64,000 nucleotides of DNA from Nesterenkonia pannonica. Lineage in GTDB: Bacteria > Actinomycetota > Actinomycetes > Actinomycetales > Micrococcaceae. The notes beneath the pieces were generated by a model, which ran no database searches, had not been told where the DNA came from, and was given only the letters and a program-made list of their open reading frames with translations. Below, in pieces: positions 1-10,707 of the stretch. Location of the stretch: the NCBI RefSeq assembly GCF_019575955.1, contig NZ_CP080575.1, forward strand, positions 806,001 to 870,000. The letters run 5' to 3'. The position numbers and the translations under genes were made by a program. Position 1 is the stretch's first letter. Every line of letters starts with the position of its first letter.

Positions 1-2
1 TG

Positions 3-620
3 CTCCTCATCGGGGCGCTGGAGGGCAAGCTGCTGTTCGGCTCCATGAACCGCGGCGGGCTGCCCGGTCTGGTCAACGAGATCGATGACCGGTTCACCGG
101 CCACACGGCTGAGGCCCTCGCCGAGATCGGAGCCGACGGGGGCAAGATGCTGACCCGCATCGCCTTCGATTCCGAGCACACCACCGCGGCCCTCGAGGCC
201 ACGGCGCGGGCGGTCGACTCGCTGCATGAGAGGCGCATGATCGCCATGGTGGAGCCCTTCCTCTCCACCGCCCGGGGCGAGCGTGTCACCAACGTGCTCA
301 CCACAGAGGCGGTCATCCAGTCGGTTGCCATCGCCCAGGGCCTGGGCGCGCGTTCGGCGCGCACCTGGATGAAGCTGCCCGTGGTCGAGGAGATGGAGCG
401 GGTCATGGCCGCCACCACTCTTCCGACGGTTCTCCTCGGCGGCGACCCCAGCAGCAGCACCGACGAGGCGCTCGAGTCGTGGCGCAGCGCCCTGCGCCTT
501 CCCGGAGTGCAGGGGCTCACCGTGGGCCGCACCCTCCTGTACCCGGACGACGGCGACGTCGCCTCCGCCGTCGAGACCGCCGCATCCCTGCTGACTCACA
601 CCACCCAGGAGACCCGATGA
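3..620 (+). CDS. Cgl0158-like class I aldolase family protein, 3' part
   Basis: The reading frame is open from the window edge, so the N-terminus lies outside. The protein has the (beta/alpha)8 look of the DeoC/LacD-like aldolases found in actinobacterial inositol clusters, with a KLP segment and a late GG-containing phosphate-binding strand. In such clusters it sits next to iolC and is thought to act on 5-dehydro-2-deoxygluconate 6-phosphate; that substrate is inferred from context, not shown here. Its TGA overlaps the iolD ATG (ATGA), so the two are translationally coupled. No frame change is visible in the part present. Confidence 0.75.
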   Translation, partial: LLIGALEGKLLFGSMNRGGLPGLVNEIDDRFTGHTAEALAEIGADGGKMLTRIAFDSEHTTAALEATARAVDSLHERRMIAMVEPFLSTARGERVTNVLTTEAVIQSVAIAQGLGARSARTWMKLPVVEEMERVMAATTLPTVLLGGDPSSSTDEALESWRSALRLPGVQGLTVGRTLLYPDDGDVASAVETAASLLTHTTQETR

Positions 621-2600
621 GCACGCGCACCCGCACCCTCACCGTCGCGCAGGCGGCTGTGGAGTTCCTCGCCAACCAGTGGACCGTGGACGTCGTCGAC
701 GGCGAACGCGTCGAGGTTCGCACCATTCCGGGGATGCACGGCATCTTCGGGCACGGCAATCTTGCCGGAGTCGGTCAGGCGCTCAAGCAGTCGCAGGTCA
801 AGGCGTCCGGCCTCATGCCCTACCACCAGGGTCGCAATGAGCAGGCTCTGGTGCATCAGGCGGTCGGCTACGCCAGGCATACCCGCCGCCGGCAGACCTA
901 CGGTGTGACGGCGTCCATAGGCCCCGGCTCGACGAACATGGCCACCGGTGCCGCCCTGGCCACCACCAACCGTCTGCCCGCCCTGCTGCTCGCCTCCGAC
1001 GAGTTCGCCACCCGTGCCCCGGACCCGGTGCTTCAGCAGCTGGAGCTGCCGCATTCCTACGACGTCACGTGTGCCGACATTTTCCGGCCGATCAGTCGGT
1101 ACTTCGACCGGGTGCAGCGGCCCGAGCAGCTGTTCTCCGCACTGCTCAGCGGGATGCGCGTCCTGATGGACCCGGCCGAGACCGGCGCGGTGACGATTGC
1201 GCTTCCCCAGGACGTCCAGGCGGAGCGGCTGGAGGTCCCGGAGGCGTTCCTCGCTCCCCGCCGATGGCGCATCCGGCGGCCCGGGCCTGAGGCCGAGGAC
1301 ATCGCCGCGGCCGTTGAGGTGCTCCGCGATGCCAGGCAGCCGCTCATCATCGCCGGCGGGGAGTGCACTACGCGTTCGCAGCGGAGAGGCTCCGGGAGTT
1401 CGCGGAGGCCACCGGCATTCCCGTCGCGTACACCCAGTCCGGCGTCGGAAGCATGGAGTGGGACCACGAGCTGTGCCTGGGCGCGATCGGCTCCACCGGG
1501 TCGACGGCCTCGAACGCGTACGCCAGGGACGCTGACGTCATCCTCGGGATCGGCACCCGGTACGAAGACTTCACCACGGCCTCGAAGACCGCGTTCCAGA
1601 ACCCGGATGTCCGATTCGTCAACGTCAACATTGCGGGCATGGATGCCTACAAGGCCGGGGCGTCGGTGCAGATCGTCGCGGATGCAGGCAAGACGCTCCC
1701 CGAGCTTCAGGATGGGCTCAGCGCCGCGGGGTTCCGGCTGCCGTCGGAGGCAGCGGAGCTGGTGCGCAGGGAGCGGGCCCGGTGGAATGCGGCCGTCGAC
1801 GAGTCCTTCAGCGTGCGCCATCAGCCGCTCCCCGCGCAGACCGAGATCATCGGCGCCGTGAACGCGGCCATGGATGATCGCGACGTCGTCGTCTGCGCAG
1901 CGGGATCCCTTCCCGGCGACCTCCACAAGCTGTGGCGCGTCAGGGACCCCTACGGCTATCACGTGGAGTACGCGTTCTCCTGCATGGGCTACGAGATCGC
2001 CGGCGGCCTGGGGGTCAAGCGCGCCGCGCTGCATGAGGCCCTCGCTTCGGCGGGAAGCCCCGACGGCGGGCGCGATGTGGTGGTGATGGTCGGCGACGGC
2101 TCCTACCTCATGATGCACACCGAACTGGTGACTGCGGTGGCCGAAGGCACCAAGCTGATCGTCGTGCTGCTGCAGAATCACGGGTTCGCCTCCATCGGCT
2201 CCCTCTCCGAATCGGTGGGCTCTGAGCGATTCGGAACGAAGTACCGGTACGCGCAGCAGGGCACCCCGCCGACGGGGACGGGGAGACTCTTCCCGTCGAT
2301 CTTGCCGCCAACGCCGCATCGCTGGGCGTCAGCGTGCTGCGCGTGGAGCCCGGCGCAGATGCCGTCGACCGCCTGCGGGCAGCTGTGGCCGAGGCGAAGG
2401 CCAGGCCGGAAGGATCCGGCCCGGTCCTCATCCACATCCACTCCGACCTGTACCTGGACTCCCCGGACTCCGAGTCCTGGTGGGACGTGCCGGTCGCCGA
2501 CGTCGCAGAGCTGGACTCCACCATCTCCGCCCGCACCACGTACGCAGAATTCAAATCCCGGCAGCGTCACCTGCTGGGCGAGGAAGGAAAGAGCTCATGA
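617..2600 (+). CDS. iolD: 3D-(3,5/4)-trihydroxycyclohexane-1,2-dione hydrolase IolD, two frame changes
   Basis: ThDP-dependent C-C hydrolase that opens the ring of the inositol pathway intermediate. The N-terminal part shows the IolD-specific GMHGIFGHGN and QGRNEQ segments of the pyrimidine-binding domain. The C-terminal part shows the ThDP motif beginning VGDGSYLMMH and ending near QNHGFASIGSLSES. The frame changes near 1360 (a G run after the central domain begins) and again near 2275 (a C/G run). Joining the three pieces gives about 660 residues, the usual family size. It starts at the ATG overlapping the aldolase stop and its own TGA overlaps the start of iolA. The clean join and normal length argue for sequencing errors rather than a pseudogene. 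Confidence 0.9.
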
Positions 2601-4099
2601 GCATCACCGACATCACACACTGGATCAGCGGCACGCCGGACCCCGGCCAGGGCGAGCGTCGGCAGGAGGTGTACAACCCGGCGACGGGCGAGGTCAGCGG
2701 CAGTCTGCACCTCGGAGATGAGCGCGACCTCCAGAAGACCCTGGAGGCGGCCCGCGCCGCCGCCGACTCATGGTCGGAGGCCTCCTGTCCCGGCGCATGG
2801 CGGTGCTCTTCAAGTTCCGCGAACTGGTGCACAGCCATACCCAGGAGCTCGCTGCGATCATCACGGCTGAGCACGGCAAGGTGCTCTCCGACGCTGCTTA
2901 CGAGGTGGGACGCGGCCTTGAGGTCGTCGAGTTCGCCTGCGCCCTGCCGCAGACGCTGAAGGGCGAGTACACCGAACAGATCTCCTCCGGGATCGACGTC
3001 TTCTCCTTCCGGCAGCCGCTCGGCGTCGTCGCCAAGCATCACGCCGTTCAACTTCCCTGCAATGGTTCCCCTGTGGATGGCGCCCCTGGCCATCGCCACC
3101 GGCAACGCGTTCGTGCTCAAGCCCTCGGAGCGCGACCCCTCAGCGTCGCTGCTGCTGGCCGAGCTCTGGAAGGAGGCAGGGCTGCCGGACGGCGTCTTCC
3201 AAGTGCTGCACGGGGACAAGGAGATCGTCAACGGTCTGCTGACCCACGAGCTGGTCGACGCGATCTCCTTTGTGGGGTCCACCCCGATCGCACGGCATGT
3301 CTATGAGACGGGCACGCGGCACGGAAAGCGGGTGCAGGCCCTCGGGGGCGCCAAGAACCACGCGGTGGTCATGCCCGACGCGGACCTCGACCTCGCAGCC
3401 GATCACCTCTCCGCCGCGGCGTTCGGCTCCGCTTACGAGCGGTGCATGGCCGTGTCCGTGGCTGTGGCAGTGGGCGACGCCGCGGAGCAGCTGGTGGCGA
3501 AGGTCGGCGAGCGGGCCCGGTCCATCACCGTGGGCGAGGGCACCCAGGACGGGGTGGAGATGGGCCCGCTCATCACTCCGGCGTCGCAGGATCGGGTGCG
3601 GCGGCTCGTCACGGAGGCTGAGCAGGACGGAGCGGCCGTCGTCGTCGACGGTCGGGACCTCGTCGTCACGGGGCACGAGGAGGGCTTCTTCGTGGGGCCG
3701 ACGGTCCTGGACAGGGTCACGGAGGCGATGTCCGCGTACGAGGAGGAGATCTTCGGGCCGGTCCTGGCCGTGGTGCGCGTCGACACGTTGGAGGACGCCG
3801 TCTCCCTCATCAACGCGAATCCCTACGGGAACGGCACGGCGATCTTCACCGGCTCGGGCCACTCCGCGCGCACGTTCCAGAGCAGGGTCACTGTCGGGAT
3901 GATCGGCGTCAATGTGCCGGTGCCTGTGCGCGCGGCCCAGCACTCGTTCGGCGGGTGGAAGGACTCGCTGTTCGGCGACCACCACATCTACGGCCCCGAC
4001 GGGGTGCGCTTCTACACGCGGGGCAAAGTCGTCACCCAGCGCTGGCCCGCCCAGAACGACGAATCTGGGGCGTCCCTGAACTTTCCGTCCAACGGCTGA
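2597..4099 (+). CDS. iolA: (Methyl)malonate-semialdehyde dehydrogenase, CoA-acylating
   Basis: NAD-dependent aldehyde dehydrogenase that converts malonate semialdehyde to acetyl-CoA at the end of inositol breakdown; the same family makes propionyl-CoA from methylmalonate semialdehyde. Visible motifs are VYNPATGE near the N-terminus, EHGK, LEVVEFA, the cofactor loop SFVGSTPIARH, the catalytic cysteine in ERCMAVS, and the EEIFGPVL motif. Frame changes lie near 2790 and 3045. Two conserved glycines are replaced by tyrosine because GCCGGC appears as GCTTAC at 2896 and 3431 (the second just before ERCMA). The ATG overlaps the iolD TGA. Length after joining is about 500 residues, as expected. Confidence 0.9.
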
Positions 4100-4111
4100 G
4101 GAAGGATCATC

Positions 4112-5127
4112 ATGACCCAGGAAGAGCTGCGCGTCGGAGTGGTCGGTGCTTACCGGATGGGCGCCGACCACGTCGACAGGCTGGCCCACCACATCCTGCG
4201 CGCGCGGGTGTCCGCGGTGGTGGACGTGGACCCGCTCCGAGCGGCCGAGGTCGCCCAGACGGCTCCGGCAGCGGAGAGCTTCACCGCGCTCCAGGAGATG
4301 CTTGACGCCGATGCGGTGGACGCTGTGGTGCTGGCCACGCCGGGGTTTCTGCACGAGGAGGCGCTGCTGCGCCTGATCCACGCCGGCATCCCCACGCTGT
4401 GCGAGAAGCCCCTGACGCCCGATCCGGAGTCGTCGATGCGGGTGATGGAGGCGGAGGCCGTCTCGGGCCGGCAGCTCATCCAGGTGGGCTTCATGCGCCG
4501 GTTCGACGCCGGGTACCGTCAGCTGAAGGCCGTCATCGACTCCGGCGAGTACGGGGAGCTTCTGATGCTGCACCTGCAGCACCGGAACCCCTCCACGCCC
4601 CCTGGGTTCACCAACGAGATGATCATCAACGATTCGGTCGTCCACGAGTTCGATGCGGTCCGCTTCTTCACGGGCAGCGAGATCGACTCTGTGCAGGTCC
4701 GCGTCGGCCGCACCACCTCGCTGGCTGCTCCCGGGCTGCAGGATCCGCAGCAGGTGGTGATCCAGACCTCCTCCGGGCTGCTGGCGGACGTGGAGATCTT
4801 CTGCTCCGCCCAGTTCGGGTACCAGGTGCGGACGCAGGCGGTGTTCGAGCGCGGCGTGGTGGCCGTCGGCGAAGCGGGGAGCTGGAGGTCACCGCGGATG
4901 GTCGCCGCGGCACTGCCGTGGACGCGGGCTTCGTCTCCCGTTTTCGGGATGCCTACGACGTCGAGGTGCAGGCTTGGGTCGATGCGGTGCACCAGGGCCG
5001 CATCGCCGGGCCCTCCGCATGGGACGGCTATGCCACGGCGGCCTGCTGCGCGGCAGGCGTGGCAAGCCAGGGCGGTGACGGTATCGTCAGCGTGGAGCTT
5101 GCGGCACGTCCGGAGTTCTACGGGTGA
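4112..5127 (+). CDS. iolG: Inositol 2-dehydrogenase (Gfo/Idh/MocA family)
   Basis: NAD-dependent oxidation of myo-inositol to scyllo-inosose. The Rossmann motif reads VVGAYRMGADH where the family has GAGRMG; the Tyr comes from GCTTAC at 4148 in place of GCCGGC. CEKPL supplies the catalytic lysine region and NDSVVHEFD the conserved Asp and His of the active site. A frame change near 4880 joins the main part to the C-terminal piece ending at 5127. It lies 12 bases after iolA in the same operon. The choice of inositol rather than another polyol rests on the operon. Confidence 0.85.
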
Positions 5128-5176
5128 TGGTCACCCCGCAGCGTGATCAGGCGCGCTGTCGCAGTGAGGAGCAATC

Positions 5177-6245
5177 ATGTCGGAGGACACCTCAGAGCTG
5201 ACGCTGGGAGTGCTGGGAGCAGGGCGCATCGGCCGCATCCATGCCGCGCATATGGCGATGCATCCGCAGGTCGGCGCCGTCGTGCTGCTCGGCCGGGATC
5301 AGGGACGGCTGGAGAGCGCGATCCCGGAGATCCTGCGCATCGCCGAGGAGGCACCGCGACCCTCCGATCAGGAGCAGGTCGCAGCGAAGCTTCGCCCGCG
5401 CGTGCTCCCGGAGTCCGCAGGGCGCGTCGGGGCGTATGAGGGACTGGACGGACTGGTCGTGGCCGCCTCCACGGAGGCCCACGGGCCTCTCATCACCGAG
5501 GCTGTCGCCTCTGGGATCCCGCTGCTGATCGAGAAGCCTCTGGCCGCCTCCGTGGAGGAGCAGCTCGAGCTCATCCGGCTGATGGAGTCCCGCAGGATCC
5601 GAGCGATGATGGGCTACAACCGGCGCTTCGACGACGCTCACCGGCAGCTGCGCAGCCGGGTGCTCTCCGGCGTCCTGGGAACCCCCGGGGTGCCGTGGCG
5701 GTGAACCTGGACTATCTGGACGCCGACGAGGCGTTCGTGCCCTCGTCCGGGGCCTGTGGCGCGACCTGGCCGTCCATGACTTCAATGCCCTGGCGTGGAT
5801 CTTCGACGACCGGATCGTCTCCGTGTCCGCGCACAGCTCCGTGGCGGAGAACCCCATGTATGGGCGCCACGGAGATGTCGACACGGCCTCGGCCGTGCTG
5901 AAGTTCGCCTCCGGCGCCGTGGCCACCCTGCTGTGCGGTAGGCGCATGGGGTGGAGGCAGGAGACCCGGATGGAGGTGCACGGCACGGAGGGCTCCGAGA
6001 GCACCGACGTCGCGGCCACGGGCTCGCGCACTCACCGCCTCGACGGGCATGAGGAGCAGGGCGAGCCGTTCACCAGCGCCATGACCCGCTTCAAGGAGTC
6101 CTACCTCAACGAGACGGACGAGTTCGTGAGGCTCGTGCTGGGCGCCGAGAGCACCTCGCCTCCCAGGCAGTGCTTGGCCGCCCTGCAGGTCGCGCTCGCG
6201 GCGGAGGAGTCGGTCCGAACGGGCCGCACGGTTGAGATTGCCTGA
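5177..6245 (+). CDS. Gfo/Idh/MocA family oxidoreductase
   Basis: Second NAD(P)-dependent oxidoreductase of the cluster. It has an intact GVLGAGRIGRIHAAH nucleotide-binding loop, IEKPLAAS, an RRFDDAH segment and the active-site VHDFNA. Breaks occur near 5690 and 5750, in the middle of the catalytic domain, and the rest runs cleanly to 6245. An unusually long stretch (about residues 45-80) separates the first two Rossmann strands. It may be a scyllo-inositol dehydrogenase or act on another inositol stereoisomer. It is the last gene of the first operon before a roughly 200-base regulatory gap. Confidence 0.75.
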
Positions 6246-6312
6246 GGCCCTCCTGCTCTGCGCTGTCAGGAGAGAGTAGGCGTCCCAGAGAACCGGCCCC
6301 TTTCCTGACCAT

Positions 6313-6346
6313 ATGTCTTGACATTAGTACTAACGACTCATAGCCT
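6313..6346 (+). promoter_or_regulatory. Promoter with two overlapping palindromic operators
   Basis: A near-consensus promoter is visible: TTGACA at 6318-6323, a 17-base spacer and TAGCCT at 6341-6346. The -35 box is embedded in ATGTC-TT-GACAT (6313-6324), and the perfect palindrome TTAGTACTAA (6324-6333) fills the spacer. A repressor bound at either site would block RNA polymerase. The TGTC-N2-GACA core recurs upstream of the GntR regulator at 19031-19040, so that regulator is the likely ligand. Confidence 0.75.
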
Positions 6347-6371
6347 ACATTTCATCAGGAAAATGTGACTC

Positions 6372-6416
6372 GGCTCACGTTAGCGTTGTCTCGTGGCTCA
6401 CGCTGACGCTGTCTCG
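6372..6416 (+). repeat. Imperfect tandem repeat of 22 bases in the transporter leader
   Basis: Two copies beginning GGCTCACG and ending TGTCTCG lie at 6372-6393 and 6395-6416, with 18 of 22 positions identical. They sit between the promoter and the permease start codon, so they could bind a regulator or shape the leader RNA. No known family is recognised. Confidence 0.6.
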
Positions 6417-6453
6417 GACTGAGAGGCTGTTCGGGACAGCAGCAACAGACAGG

Positions 6454-7424
6454 ATGGTTGATATGAGTGCAAGGACTGGAAGCAGTCATCAGCTTCGGCT
6501 GGCGCTGACGGCCGTACGTATGGGTCCGGCGCTGATGCTGCTCATCATCGTCCTCGTGCTGAGCCTGCTCAGCCCGGTCTTCCTCTCGGGCCGCAACCTC
6601 GGAAACATCGGCCTGGAGACCTCGGTGGTGGCCCTGCTGGCGCTGGGCCAGCTGCTGGTCATCATCACTGCAGGCATCGACCTCTCGGTAGGCTCCTCAT
6701 CGCGCTCTCCAGCGTCCTCGGTGCCCTGTGGGTCCGAGACCTGGAGCTGGTGGAGGGGTGGCTGGTGATCCCCTCCATGATGCTCGGCGGCGCCCTGGCG
6801 GGAGCAGTCAGCGGAACGCTCTTCGTCAAGGGAAAGCTGCCCCACCCGTTCCTGGCCACCCTGGCCATGATGATGATCGCCCGCGGCGCGGCCCTTCTGA
6901 TCTCAGGCGGTCAGCCCATCACAGGAATGCCGGAATCGGTGCGGCTGGTCGGAACCTACCGGCTGTTCGGAGTCCCTCTGGCCGTGATCGTCGTGCTGGT
7001 GCTCGCGGTGCTCGTCCACCTGCTGCTCACGCGCATCACCTGGGGCCAGTGGATCTACGCCGTAGGAGCCAGCAAGGAAGGTGCCAGGCGCGTCGGAGTC
7101 CCCGTGGACCGTGTGCTGATCTCGGTCTACGTGATGAGCGGCTTCTTCGCCGGAACAGCCGCGATCGTCGTCAGCGGTCAGACCAACTCGGCCTACCCCA
7201 CGGTAAGCAACCTGCTCGAGCTCTCCTCCATCGCCGCGGTCATCATCGGCGGAGCCAGCTTCTTCGGCGGCCGCGGCACCGTGTTCGGGGCCCTCGTCGG
7301 CGCCCTCATTCTGGGCGTCATCCAGAACGGACTGAACCTTCTGAACGTCAACCCGTCATGGCAGTACGTCGCTCTCGGCGTCGTGGTGATCCTCGCCGTC
7401 GAACTCGACGTCGTCCGAAGCTAA
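6454..7424 (+). CDS. Sugar/inositol ABC transporter permease (RbsC/FrcC family)
   Basis: Polytopic inner-membrane permease with the BPD_transp_2 signature: an N-terminal helix, the [14 protein letters not shown] motif near residue 75, and the conserved [18 protein letters not shown] segment near residue 260. A frame change near 6695 splits it right after the DLSVGS motif. At 7203 GTAAGC gives Val-Ser where the family has Ala-Gly (PTAGN). The start used is ATG 6454, with ATG 6463 as alternative. It is the first gene after the operator-promoter and is followed by the ATPase and binding protein of the same importer. Confidence 0.85.
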
Positions 7425-7486
7425 CTTGAGACGCGGCTGCGGTCGGTGCAGGTCGAAGAGAAGCTCGAGCGCAAGGAGGCGCAGGA

Positions 7487-8298
7487 ATGACCTCGACAGA
7501 GAACATGGGTGCTGAGAGAGCGGCGGGGGCGGCCCCGACGGCCCCGGTGCTCGAGGTGAGGAACGCGAGCAAGATGTTCGGGCCCGTCAAGGCGCTCAAC
7601 GGCGTGAATCTCCGGCTGGAGCAGGGAGAGGTCCTGGGGCTGCTGGGCGACAACGGCGCTTGGCAAGTCCACGCTCATCAAAGCGATCACCGGCGTGCAC
7701 ACCATCGATGACGGGGAAATACTCGTCGACGGCAAGCGCGCCCACATCCGCAGCCCGAACGATGCACGCGCCTTCGGCATCGAGGCGGTGTATCAGGACC
7801 TCGCGCTGTTCGACAATCTCGGCATCGTCAACAATCTGTACCTCGGCAATGAGCTCACCAAGCCGCGCCGATTTCGGGCCCTGGGCTGGCTGGACAAGAA
7901 GGCGATGGAGAAGGATGCACGCCGGCGACTGGACTCCTGCAGGTGCACCTGCCGAGCTTCAACGCATCGGTGGGCCTCATGTCCGGCGGTCAGCGCCAGG
8001 CAGTGGCGGTCGCCCGTGCGGTGGCCTTCGCCAGCCGGGTGCTGATCCTCGACGAGCCGACGGCAGCTCTGGGCCTCCGCGAGACCAGGAATGTTCTCGA
8101 TGCGGTCAAGAGGCTTCCGGAGCAGTTCGGCATCTCCATCATTCTTATTTCACACAATATGGATCATGTTGTCGAAGTGTGCGACAAGGCGATGATCCTG
8201 AGGCAAGGAGGGTCGTCGGAGAGGTTGAGCCGCACGCAGACACCATGGAGCAGATGGTCGCCATGATCGTGGGGGCCCAGAAGAAGAAAGAGGAATAA
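7487..8298 (+). CDS. Sugar/inositol ABC transporter ATP-binding protein, single domain
   Basis: ATPase that powers the importer. The Walker A lysine loop is interrupted at 7658-7664, where GCTTGGC stands for the Ala-Gly codons of GAGKST, shifting the frame. Further breaks lie near 7935 and 8210. The signature region reads [15 protein letters not shown], Walker [12 protein letters not shown] and the switch histidine ISHNMDHV. About 270 residues is a single nucleotide-binding domain, as in FrcA, not the two-domain RbsA/MglA form. It must therefore work as a homodimer. Confidence 0.85.
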
Positions 8299-8300
8299 CG

Positions 8301-9273
8301 ATGTCCACAAGACTTATGCGTTTCGCTGGACTGTTCGGCGTGGGAGCCCTCGTCCTCACGTCATGCGGCAATGATGCCGACGCGGGCGACGAATCCGATG
8401 AGGAGTACGACATTGCGGTCGTGCTGAAGACCACCACCTCGCCCTATTGGCTCCAGGTCATGGGCGGTGTCGATGACGGCGCGGAGGAGCTGGGATCGAA
8501 CGTGACCATCGGCGGCGCCACCCAGGAGTCCGAGGTCCAGGAGCAGATCGACCGCATCAACACGGACCTGACCAGGAGCCTGACGCCCTGGTGGTCTCGC
8601 CGACGCAGGCCGAGCAGCTGGAGCCGGTGCTTCAGAGTGCGGCCGACGAAGGCGTTCCGGTGGTCCTGGTGGACACCAGCGTTCCCGGCTGGGACGGGGC
8701 CGAGACCTTCATCGGCACCGACAACCTCGATCTCGGCCGTTCCCTCGGGGAGTTCGTCCTGGAGGAGCGCGACGAGGAGAGATGCTCGCGATCCGCGGAG
8801 TTCCCGGAAACCCATCGACCGATGACCGGATCGACGGTGCCATGGAGGTCCTCGAGGACAGCGGCGTGGAAGTGGTCGCGGAGCTGGCCGCCGACTCGGA
8901 CCGAGCGCAGGCCCGTGCAGCGACGAGCGACGCGCTGCAGTCGAACCCCGACCTGTCCATCATCGTGGCCGCCAACGACGACATGGCCCTCGGGGCAGTC
9001 GAGGCAGTGCGTGCCGCCAAGCCTGACTTTGAGGACTTCCTCATCGTCGGCGTCGACGGGACCGAGGACGCGGTCGACTCGATCATCGCCGGTGAGCTGG
9101 ATGCCACCATGGCCCAGGGCGCCTACGAGATGGGCCACCGCAGCATCGAAGAGGCGGTCCGGGTCATCGAGGGCGAGACGGTCGAGGAGGAGATTGCCAT
9201 CGACGCGACGCTCGTCACCGGCGACAACGCTGAGGACTTCCTCGAGCAGCTGCAGGACCAGTCAGCCGAGTAG
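8301..9273 (+). CDS. Sugar/inositol-binding lipoprotein of the ABC importer
   Basis: Extracytoplasmic solute-binding protein of the Peripla_BP_4 type. A signal peptide ends in the lipobox LTSC, followed by an acidic linker. The mature part carries the typical LKTTTSPYW strand, VSPTQAEQLEPVL, VLVDTSVPG and the late VGVDGTEDAVDSI. Frame changes lie near 8580 and 8775. It starts 3 bases after the ATPase stop. The strongly acidic surface suits a salt-tolerant host. The ligand is probably an inositol, by position only. Confidence 0.85.
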
Positions 9274-9311
9274 AGCACGTCGGCGAAGGAGCAGGGCGGC
9301 CCGGGCGCATG

Positions 9312-10707
9312 TCAGGTAGGCCCGCTCTCTCGTCCGCGCGAGGACCTCGGGCATCCGCCCGGGCAAGTAGGCGGGCGGGGTGGTCCTGGGCCAGATGGGG
9401 CCCAGCGCCCAGCAGCGACTCTCGCAGGGTCAGCGGAGTCTCGGGGCGCTCCGGCAATAGGCCGCGGCGGCGGAGCTCGGGGTGACGAACTGCTCGAATC
9501 GTTCGAAGTCAGCCGGGCGCACGGCGGCGGAGATGTTGAAGCCGTCCACTCCGGAGATCCGCTGGTACTCCAAGAGCTGGTCCACGACCTGCACGGGATC
9601 GCCGATGATGGTGGGGCCTCGGCCTCCGATGGAGATGAACTCCGCGACCTCCCGAACCGTCCACCTCCTGCTGGGGTCCTTGGTGAACATCGCCAGCGCG
9701 GACTGGTTCGCCTCGGTCTGCACGTCGGCCACATCGTCGTCTTCGTGCAGATCGGAGAGGTCGACTCCGGTCCAGCCGCCGAAGAGGGTGAGCGCGGCCT
9801 CCGTGTCGACGTAGGCGGCGTACTCCTGGAACCTGGCCTGCGCCTCAGCCTCAGTGTCCGCGACGATGATGGTCACCATCGCGGAGAAGATGACCGAGGA
9901 CGGGTCTCTGCCTGCGTCGGTCAGCTGGGCGCGGGTGGATTCGACCTGCTGGGCCAGCTTCTCCGGCCTGGCGTTGATGACGAAGATCGCCTCTCCGTGG
10001 TCGACGGCGAACGTCTGGCCGCGAGCGGAGGAGCCACCTGGAACAGCAGGGGCGTGCGCTGCGGGCCGGGGTGGGTGAGCATGGGCCCTGGTACGGAGAA
10101 CCACGTGGATTCGTGCTCGATGCCGCGGACCTTCTCCGGGTCGGTGAAGACTCCTGACTCTTTGTCGGCGATGACGGCGTCGTCGTCGATGGAGTGCTCG
10201 AAGAGCTTGTACATGACCTCCATGAACTCATCGGCGCGGTCGTAGCGCTCATCGTGGGGATCTGCCCCTGCATTCCGAGGTTGCGGGCCGCGGAGTCCTG
10301 GTAGCTGGTCACCACGTTCCATGCGACTCGCCCCTGGGTGAGGTGGTCCAGGGTCGCGAAGCGGCGGGCGAGCAGGTAGGGCTGCTCGTAGGTCACCGAG
10401 GCGGTGAGGCCGAACCCCAGGTGGGTGGTGGCGGCTGCGAGCGCTAAGCACCAGAACCTGCAGGTCCAGCAGCGGATACTGCACCCCGCCGCGCGCCGCG
10501 GAATGATGGCTGGAGCCGTAGACGTCATAGACGCCGGGGACATCGGCGAGGAACAGGCTGGAGAAGCTGGCGCGCTCCAGCGTCTGGGACAGCCGGTCCA
10601 GTACTCCAACTGGTCGAACTGGTCGATCCGCGATTCGGGGTGCCGCCAGAGCCCAGGGCTCTGGTGAACCGGAACGAGCATGTCGAAGGCGTTGAAGTGG
10701 ATGGTCA
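9312..10707 (-). CDS. LLM-class FMN-dependent monooxygenase (NtaA/SnaA/DszA type)
   Basis: Uses reduced FMN supplied by a flavin reductase to oxidise an organosulfur or amine substrate. Family features include WRHPESR, LFLADVPGVYDVYGSS, GFGLTASVTYEQPY, RVAWNVVTSY and the late DGFNI segment. Frame changes occur near 10445 (CTTAGCG error), 10265, 10035 and 9470. The exact C-terminus is uncertain: the family tail LRESLLG is seen near 9430 but the stop could be at 9312 or further on after another break. Its ATG overlaps the stop of the upstream dehydrogenase-like gene. The operon and riboswitch point to sulfur acquisition. Confidence 0.8.
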
